Source of the DNA: Rhizophagus sp. LPA8_4_AMF
Taxonomy: Eukaryota > Glomeromycota > Glomeromycetes > Glomerales > Glomeraceae
Reading direction: 5' to 3'
Assembly (NCBI GenBank): GCA_021464525.1
Contig: JADRCO010000788.1
Location: 1-26,382 of the forward strand
DNA: 26,382 nt
Both the position numbers and the translations under genes were made by a program. Position 1 is the stretch's first letter. Each line of letters starts with the position of its first letter. Below the pieces are notes generated by a model. That model saw nothing but the letters and a program-made list of their open reading frames with translations. It searched no databases and was not told the DNA's origin. Below, in pieces: positions 18,705 through 26,382 of this stretch.

Positions 18705-21600
18705 AAACAGGACAGGTTAAAAAATGGGTTATAAGCAGAATGTAATTTTTTAATAATTTACAATTTATGATAATAAAATGAAACAATTAAAGAAGTTGAA
18801 ATATAAAATTTCCTCAAAGATCAGGGATTCATGTAAAAGAACTAATTAAATTATAAATAATTTCTAATAAAATAGTCTAATTATGTATAAAATTTTAATT
18901 ATTTCATTTCTTTCCATTTTACATATCACCGCAATAACCATAAATTATCTCCCTAAACGAAGAAAAAAAATCAAACAACGAAAGTGCAAGTTTGACATCA
19001 CACAATAAAAAAGGAAGACGAAAAGGTTCCATTTAAAAAATGAAAAATTTCAAGAATTTTTCATACATTTGTTGTGGATAACTAAAGTTAACCATAAGAT
19101 ATATGAAAATTGCATGTGATTTACTATATGGTTAACTTAGTTATCCACAACTTTTCGTGTAAAGGAGGGTTTAAATTAGTTGAATTTTAACGTTTCACGT
19201 CGGAATATTAAATATTTGAGTTCCGTAATGATGTAATGATGATAATGATGATAATCAATTTTACAATTGATAAAATGTTTACGCTGACGCGAACGAATTT
19301 TATCGAAGTTTGATTCTTTTATTTTCATTTATGTATTTATATTTTAATAGAGATGTAGAAAATAAGAATTTTTATAGGATTTAGAATTAATAGAATGTTA
19401 GATTTTATTTTTTAAAAAATTTATAAATTTAATTTCATCTTTTCGAAGGTTTTTTATATTTGAATGACTTTAGTGATTATTAATAAAAACGAGTGATTAT
19501 GAGTGATTATTAAAAATGATTGAATACATAAATGGGAATCGCAATTAGGCAAATCGAACCATTTTTGGGTTAATAAAAAAATTATTATAACGTTACAATG
19601 TCGATCTTCTGCATGCTATTGATTCTATCATATAAAATTAAACCTGTACATTAACTTGCATAAGGTTTTCATCACTTGTTTTACGTTCTTTAGCCATTTT
19701 AGTTCTAATCTACAGTTTCTTTTTTTTCAAATTACGCAAGTTACGCCAAGATTTCTCATGCAATTACTTTAAATATTTAAATATACAATCTTTTTGGAAA
19801 ATCATGTTCTGGACCGAATTCTTTCGCGTATTTCAAAGAAAGAACTCACTCGAATAATGGATGCAACTTAATCACTTTGCATAATACTTCTATTGTTTCT
19901 CGCTTGTATGAACCTTACTAAAGAGATCATTACAGAATAAAGTTTTGATTTTACTTAAAAATAAGTTTGCATACAATACAACCTTATCCGCGCGTCAGTT
20001 TTTCAAATTTTTTAAACAATGAAAAACATGTTACTTTCTAATTTGAACTGATGTGTTTCATTTATGCTCATTTTTGCTTATCTGTTTATTTTAAAGTTGA
20101 TTGATACCTTTACTGCGCGTTTCAATGAAAATGAGAAAACTGTAATAAAAAAAAAGGTTAGCCCATTTTTATTACGCGTTAATGCGTTATAAATGTATCA
20201 CAAACATTTTAATGAGAAATAAAAGTGATAACTGTTAAAATTGAAACGAAGTCACAAGAAAGTTTATGACGTTAGTTGTGTAATAACTGATACCTTTATG
20301 CCTCCTATATTACCATTTTTAGATATAATTCCAAGTCTTGTTTTTTTTACAAGTTTTTTTTTTTTCACTTCACCATTCGTTAATAACTTTCCTTGACATT
20401 CTTAAACAATTCCAAAGAATTTGTTTATGTAATTTTATGTATATATGTAAAGACGTTACTTTTTCATTTCAATTCTTTTCAAATAAAAGAATTTTGAAAT
20501 TGTTAATAATAATTAATTTCGCGTTTATGAAATTAAAATTATTTATTTACCAAATTACGTAAAATCTGGTGTACACAATGAATCAATATCTGGTCATGAC
20601 TCTTGAACGTATGCTTCTTTAAGCTTTTAACTCTGATAATTTCGTGTGTTGTTTTTGATTAAAGTGAGGGGTTGCGTCATATCTTGTATCTTTAGCCATA
20701 AGGCCTTTGCGTTATTATCTTTAAATAAAAGTTTTGGAGTAGAATTGCAAATATTTTAGGTTTGTTTTTATAGTTTAAAACTCATTAAAAGGGGGATTTT
20801 TTTTTTTAACTTATTCGCCTCCATTATAATAATTTGGCCTTTTATTTAGTTGTATTATATTATTTATTTCAATATTTACGAAATATTTTATTCTTTGAAT
20901 ATCAGATTTAGGATTCTACAAATCATGAATCTCTTTCTTAAGATTAATTGGCTAACAACAATTTAAAATGTAAAGATTTTAAATATACCGTACATTCAAA
21001 AGATAATTTGGCTTAGATATTGTCTATTGAACTTGCAATAAATTTTTAATTAACAATTATTCTTCAATTTTATAGATCGAAATATGTAATATGTAATATA
21101 TTCGACATATCCGATATTTGTAACTTTATAAGGTATGTTTCTTTATTTGTTTCTTATTAAAATTTTTTTTTTATTTATTATACAATAATTTTTTTTTGCT
21201 GTGATCTTTGGTTTAATTTCTCTTTTTTTTCTTTAATAATATCCTTCCTACAAAATGTATACCGCAATCTTTTTTATAATTTATTTCCAAATCTAATATT
21301 ATTGTCTTAAAAAAAATCATTATTTTAGACGTTTTATCGATTATTTAAGGATTATTTAAAGTCTATTTATGAATTCATCCATTATAATAAAAGAATGTGA
21401 TATATTCGAGGATTATCCTTTTTTAGATTTACCGATTTTTAAAATCGACAGGTATCTTGCATTTTATGCATTTAATTTTAATAGATAAAGTTAAGATTTT
21501 AATTATGATTTACATTAACTGCATTCATACATTTGGTCAGACAAAATCGTAATAATGATTTTTACCCTTTTTTTCTTGAAATTTTCTAAAAATTATTTTA
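18705..21600. other. Intergenic DNA of mixed composition
   Basis: No convincing gene was found. The stretch is less AT-rich than the DNA beyond 22.9 kb and contains several short open frames (26-37 codons, e.g. minus 19032-18919 and minus 20699-20619) below what chance can explain, GATGATAAT microsatellite sequence near 19231-19255, and a few CpG words such as GCGCG and ACGCGT. A 74-codon plus frame at 20338-20562 is low-complexity and unlikely to be coding. Confidence 0.4.
19071..19151. repeat. Near-perfect 81-bp hairpin
   Basis: The left arm 19071-19096 (GTTGTGGATAACTAAAGTTA...) and right arm 19127-19151 (...AACTTAGTTATCCACAAC) are complementary over 25 bp with a single-base bulge. The loop is 30 bp. 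There is no clear target duplication. It could be a short MITE or a structured transcript. Confidence 0.7.
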
Positions 21601-21652
21601 TTTCTTTTATTTAGTTACGACGATATTATTTTAAATAGGCAACCATCACCTT

Positions 21653-21842
21653 TATAAACTACCGATTTTCATTCTTCAATTTTCGCGATCAATAACCTAT
21701 TATTATGCAAGAAGATCTAACAATGACAACATGTAACATACAGGCACTGTTAGATCTGACTAAGGAAAAACAAGGATCTGGAACTGTCAATTGCACAAAA
21801 TATTCTCGAAGTCATTTAGTAAACATTAAAAGAACTATTTAA
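21653..21842 (+). CDS. Candidate 45-aa small ORF behind a TATA box
   Basis: TATAAA at 21653-21658 is followed 46 bp later by an ATG at 21705 that opens 45 codons to a TAA at 21842. The peptide has mixed, non-repetitive composition (starts MQEDLTMTTCNIQALLDLTK) and the DNA is GC-richer than its surroundings. Within it, 10-bp arms AGATCTAACA (21713-21722) and TGTTAGATCT (21748-21757) form an inverted repeat. A GTAAAC inside the frame could be a splice donor, so this might instead be a first exon. I do not recognise the sequence, and a frame of this length can arise by chance. Confidence 0.2.
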
Positions 21843-22725
21843 CTGTAAACACACAAAAAAATATGACGATATAGCAAGGTGAGATCAATTATTGTTGATT
21901 ATTTTTTTTTTTTAAAAAAAAAATGGTTGCTTTTGGGAACGATACAAACAAATATAGTCACTTTATTAATTTTTAATTTTGCATTTTAAAGCATTCTGAA
22001 CTTTTTGACACCGGTACTTTGACACAAATTGGATGATGGAATCTATTTAAATTAATACTTACTGCGGTGCAGCAATAAACCATTAATATACAAATACGTG
22101 CATTAATAACACTGTTCGTTATCATCAGGTTAGTTTTTATCATAATGTCAAATGATATTGATTGGTGAACAAGTGAGGACTTATTTAAATTTCTGTATGT
22201 ATTATTAATATAGGAGAGACTATATCCATAAATTTTGAGGTTAGTAACCGTTATATTACATGCTCGATTTGTAATAGCGTTTAAAAGAGTAAGCAAATTA
22301 CTTTTTTTTAACTGAATAAAAAAAAAGATTTCTAATTATAAATTTTTTTTTCTTTGCTTCCTTTTATTCACAATTGAAAATTGATATTATATTTCACTAA
22401 TTCTGAATATCAATATGAATTACGGTAAAAACCCCCTCAATTCACAATATAATAATTAAGGACCCAATTAATAATCATAATAGTTTTATTTCTTCTTTTA
22501 TTTCTTCCTTTTCTTTTGTAGTTAATATATTTAGTTTTAAATGGCTACTTCATAATTATAATTAAAGTTATCAATTTTTATTGATCTTCGTTTACGAACT
22601 TTAATCATATCTTATGGATACCACTCTTATGATTTCCTGCAAGAGCACTTTTTTTAACTTCCAAATGAGTAAAGCAAAGCCATCAATATGATTATATTAA
22701 TCACTAGACTGAAAACGATTATGTT
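21843..22725. other. Intergenic DNA, no clear gene
   Basis: There are A- and T-runs near 21901-21925 and 22310-22350. A 107-codon minus frame (22296-21973) has ordinary composition, but I see no motif, promoter or splice partner, and no family is recognised. I leave it unannotated as a gene. Confidence 0.35.
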
Positions 22726-22881
22726 GAGAATAGATTAATTAATCACTTGCTCACCAATTTATATATTAAAATAATTTTTATATTCTATCCACGAGAAGAG
22801 ATTAATTAATAATTAGATTTGCTATCCTTTATCACTTGCTCACCAATTTATATATTCAAATCATTTTAATATTCTATCCAC
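22726..22881 (+). repeat. Two-copy tandem repeat
   Basis: Unit 1 (22726-22792) and unit 2 (22794-22881) both begin GAGAA-AGATTAATTAAT and share CACTTGCTCACCAATTTATA and TATTCTATCCAC. Unit 2 has an extra block of about 20 bp in the middle. Confidence 0.75.
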
Positions 22882-22889
22882 AAATTAGC

Positions 22890-22922
22890 AAAAGATTTTG
22901 AAAAGATTTTGAAAAGGCTTTG
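22890..22922 (+). repeat. 11-bp unit repeated three times
   Basis: AAAAGATTTTG occurs twice head to tail, followed by AAAAGGCTTTG. It lies directly after the two-copy tandem repeat. Confidence 0.7.
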
Positions 22923-24871
22923 ACAAGCAAGCCTTCTTAGATACCATTGTGATATTTAAATTGTTTTAATTTTAATATTACAATTTATAATTTTTTCACT
23001 ATTTTTTGTGATTTAAAACATTATGGCTACATTTATTATCCTTAGAGTTGAATTAAATGAAAAAAAAAATCTTGATGAAATAAAGATAGTTATCTTAAAA
23101 TTGCAAAGAAAAGGTAACTTATATCTGGATTTTTGAGATAATTATTAAATAAAATCAAAAATTATGAATTTTAAAGTAATTTTTTTAAAGAAACTGAATA
23201 AGCTATTGTGAAATTATCTAAAGAATATTTAAAAAATATATTATAAAATTTTTCAAAGAATATATAGTACTTGTTATTTTGTATCTATTTATTTACCTAT
23301 TACATAATTTAATTCTAGTCTATATCAAAAGAGCAAATTCAGAATTAGTTAAAATTCAAATTATTAAATTATAATATCAATATAAATATCAATTTGCATT
23401 TTCATTATTATTACTACTTATAGCAAAGAAATTAACATTAAATAATTATAATAAATATATTTTTGGGAATCTTTCCAATAAATTTTGATAAGAAAATAGT
23501 AATTATTAATTAATTTTAATTTAACAATTTTTTTATTTAAATTATAATTAATATTATTTATTTTATACTAATAAAAAATGAATTAAAGTATAAAAATTAA
23601 ATAAAATAAAATAATTTTAATATATATTACAAATCCTTTTTAAAATAATTATGATGATATAATATATTATCTTGATGTTTAATTTCCAAATATTATATTA
23701 TAATAAAATAAAAATTAAATAATATAAATAAAATATTTAAAGAAAAATTAATAAAAATAAAAAATAAGTACTTATAAAAATAATATAAAAAATATATAAA
23801 TATTTTTTATTTTATATTTATTAATAATTATCTGTAATTTTTATAGTAAATATTATTTGTTAAATTACTAAAAGTTGAAAATTTTAATAGTTTTATAATA
23901 TTATAATCCAAATTTTCATCATTTAATATTATTTTATATTTTACTTATTACTTATATTTTATATTAATATATTATATTAATTTTTTATATATTAGTAATA
24001 TTTTTTATAAATTTTTTAAATATATTTTTATAAAAGTTATTTATAATTACTTTTAAAATTAATTTTATATTAAAATATTTGAAATTGAATTCAATAATAT
24101 TTTGAACCTATAAAAAATAAATAACTTTTAAAGATTTTATTTTTAAATTTTACTTTATAGATTATTTTTTATTAAGTATTTTTATTTAATATTAATAAAT
24201 TTTTACTTATTTAATAATTTTTTTCTTTATTTTATAAGAATATTTTATTAATTAAAGTTCCATCTAAAAATATAATAAGTAAAAGTTAAAAATTAAAGTA
24301 AAAACTGAAAATTTTATAGTTCTATATAATTACTATACTATTTATATAATTACTATATTAAAATTTTAAAAAATATATATAATATCAGAATTTGATTTAT
24401 ATAAACTTATCAGACAAATTTACATTATACCAATTTATTAATAATAAAAATTTTATATAATATTACATTAAAATTTTCATTTTTTATAACTTAAATTTTT
24501 ACCTTATTTTTTTTTTAATATTATTAGTCAATAATGATATTATATAATATATCAATCATTAATTAAAAAATTATGTCACAAAAATAATTTACATAAAATT
24601 AAAAATTTTCTTTCAAGTAAAATCTTTACAGATCTTAATAAATTTTTATTTTTAGGTTTTTATCTACTTATTTTAATCTTTTATTTAACAAAATAACATT
24701 TATTTAAAAATATTATATTAGGCTAAATTTTTTTAATTTATTAATTTTAACTTTAAAATACAAGTTTATATAAAAATTAAATTTTATTTTAATTAAATAT
24801 TTAAATTATATATGAAATTAAAATTAAGTTAATTTTGACTCTCAAAAAATCAAAATTAATTTAATTTAAAG
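22923..24871. other. Extremely AT-rich tract
   Basis: About 2 kb of DNA with very few G or C bases, dominated by TTTTAAATATTA-type words. There is no coding frame or clear repeat structure. Composition differs sharply from the gene cluster. Confidence 0.7.
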
Positions 24872-25230
24872 CCTTTCAAAAGTCAAAATAGTCAAATTAG
24901 ATATTAAATAACTATCTACAATTATTAAAATTTAATAGTAAAAGTATTTTAAGGATACTATTTTAACATCCAGTAACTAGAATCTGATAATATATAACTT
25001 ATTTGAAAGCTTTAATTAAAACAAATCAAATACTAGTGAGATCATATTAATAGTATCAATTTTGACTATTTTATTTTTACTTAAATATTTAGATATTTTG
25101 CTAGTATTTAGTAACTAGATTCCAATAATTATGGCATTATTTGATTTGTCTTATTGAGAAAATTTGAATGATATGTATTTTATATTTGTAATTTTATATT
25201 GATGAAATTATTGCAATTTAAAGTTTTTTA
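24872..25230 (+). repeat. Dispersed repeat, copy B (uninterrupted)
   Basis: Diverged same-orientation counterpart of 431-920. It retains the empty target TATTTTTACTTAAA (25072-25085) where copy A carries a foldback insertion. No coding capacity is seen. Confidence 0.75.
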
Positions 25231-26382
25231 TAACAATAAATACTATAAAAAAAGTTGACAAAATATTTGATATAAGAACTTCCTTTATTTTTTGATATAT
25301 ACTTATGATGATTTCAACAAACTGACTTGTTATAACACTTTAACTAGTTTATTTTATGAGCTTTTTGTCTATCCAATACACTTTAAATAAAGTTTTATAC
25401 AAAAATTTATTAATACTTTAACCTTTACTATCTGCAGCTTTTTCTATGCTTTCAAATTCTTTTTTTCCTTTTATCAATATAGTATACTCCTATTTTCACA
25501 TAGTTAATTAAATAAATAATAAATTTTTTAAATAGAAAGGCAGTACTTTTAACTTTTCACTTTAGGTAAAATCTTCAATTCTCTTCTAGACATATTATTT
25601 AATAAGATTAAGATAAATTTAAATATGCCTAACTTAATACAATCTTCTAGTTATTTCTTTATAGTAAAAGGATATAAAGATAAGAGCAAGAATATATAAA
25701 TTTCTATTTGAAATAGATTATTTTAATTTTTATATTTTTTTTTTTTATTTTTATTATATAAAATTTTATTTTTTATTTATTTTTCTTTTCTATTTTTTTT
25801 TTTCAATATATTCTAGATATGAAGGATATTTTTTTTTTATTATAAAATTTTTTTTTTATTGCCATAGAAATTTTCTTTATTATATGATTAAGAAAGTTGT
25901 AACTTGTAAAGGCTTTTATATATATTTTTAGTTAATGTTATTAGATATAATCTACAATAATATTAGTAATAGAATGTATAATTTGCATAATAGTAAAAGA
26001 ATAAATAAAGTTATCATTTGAAAGGCCAGAGAACTAAGAGGATCCTGAACATCTCTCATACAACTCACATTTAAGTTTGCGTAGAGTTTATATGTAAATT
26101 CTGGCCAAAATTGCTTATTCTAGGGGTGTTTTCAAATTTTCTTATTCTACATACCCTTGCATTTAAGCTATCCAGTGATTGGATTTTTATAATCTTATAC
26201 TTGTTGGTCAATGAGAGGAATTCAATGATAATAAAATTACACTTCTAGCATAAGTATTGATTGAGCTATTATAAAATATATATTTTATTATATATTACTT
26301 ATAAGTAGGGTTCCTCAAAATTGAATCAAATCGAATATAAAGCTAATTTGAATTTGTCAAATCAAATTAGATTCAAATCAAA
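25231..26382. other. AT-rich intergenic DNA with repeat fragments
   Basis: T-runs lie at about 25720-25860. A patch of more balanced composition (26015-26230) contains an inverted GGCC motif (AAATTCTGGCCAAAATTGC, 26096-26114) related to the cluster at 206-275. The last 70 bp repeat the words AATCAAAT and TTGAATC and may be the edge of another repeat that continues past the window. No gene is seen. Confidence 0.45.

Noticed and set aside
18919-19032. 37-codon minus-strand frame starting MEPFRLPF
   Set aside because: Length is within chance expectation for six frames of intergenic DNA; no promoter or homology that I can recognise.
19142-19150. TTATCCACA-type word resembling a bacterial DnaA box
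   Set aside because: The window is eukaryotic nuclear DNA; the match arises from the hairpin arms.
19780-19990. Possible minus-strand exons around VLCKVIKLHPLFE with a GTGAGT donor
   Set aside because: The implied upstream intron would be about 29 bp, shorter than any other in the window, and no further exons fit.
20619-20699. 26-codon minus-strand frame starting MAKDTRYD, and a similar short MAKERKTSD frame near 19697
   Set aside because: They look coding-like but are too short to separate from chance, and I found no consistent exon chain between or around them.
21973-22296. 107-codon minus-strand frame
   Set aside because: No recognised domain, promoter or intron partner; a frame of this length is plausible by chance in an 8-kb non-coding stretch. 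Left for a homology search.
1-26382. CRISPR arrays, rRNA, tRNA or bacterial defence operons
   Set aside because: No regularly spaced repeats, no conserved RNA motifs and no bacterial gene organisation were seen; all recognised genes are spliced eukaryotic genes.

Overview
This is a 26.4 kb stretch of nuclear DNA from a very AT-rich, intron-rich eukaryote, almost certainly a fungus. Genes carry many short GT-AG introns (mostly 61-105 bp), exons are clearly richer in GC than the flanks, and the proteins include a fungal-type oxaloacetate carrier, a complex I LYR subunit and a secreted subtilase with a PA insert. Base composition, intron style and the small repeats suggest an arbuscular mycorrhizal fungus close to Rhizophagus; that genus call is inference from memory, not a search.

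Seven protein genes lie between about 3.4 and 18.6 kb, and all could be rebuilt exon by exon with every splice phase closing. In order they are: lipoyl synthase (-, 6 exons, 400 aa); mitochondrial oxaloacetate-type carrier (+, 5 exons, 332 aa); a type II membrane, GT-A/DUF1647-like protein (-, 2 exons, 323 aa); a chorismate-lyase-fold-like protein (-, 3 exons, 244 aa); a secreted subtilisin-like protease (-, 11 exons, 867 aa); a MARCH5-like RING-CH ubiquitin ligase (-, 7 exons, 397 aa); and the complex I LYR subunit NDUFA6/B14 (+, 3 exons, 117 aa). Two head-to-head pairs (lipoyl synthase/carrier and MARCH5-like/NDUFA6) share roughly 630-bp intergenic promoters, and all four products are predicted to be mitochondrial.

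The flanks (1-3.0 kb and 18.6-26.4 kb) are gene-poor. They hold a diverged 360-bp dispersed repeat present at both ends of the window, a foldback element inserted in one of those copies, two MITE-like elements with TACAGT-type terminal repeats, GGCC-centred motif clusters, a near-perfect hairpin, tandem repeats and a roughly 2-kb tract of extreme AT content.

The most striking observation is in the subtilase. A 205-bp gap between two exons splits into two normal-sized introns around a 3-nucleotide exon (CCT, Pro) with perfect AG|CCT|GTAAGT borders, which restores the proline expected in the family motif before the catalytic serine. A 22-nt internal exon in the MARCH5-like gene and a 14-nt terminal coding exon in NDUFA6 add to an unusual set of tiny exons. 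The other notable item is the chorismate-lyase-like gene, an unexpected fold for a fungus. I see no rRNA, tRNA, CRISPR or bacterial-type operon.
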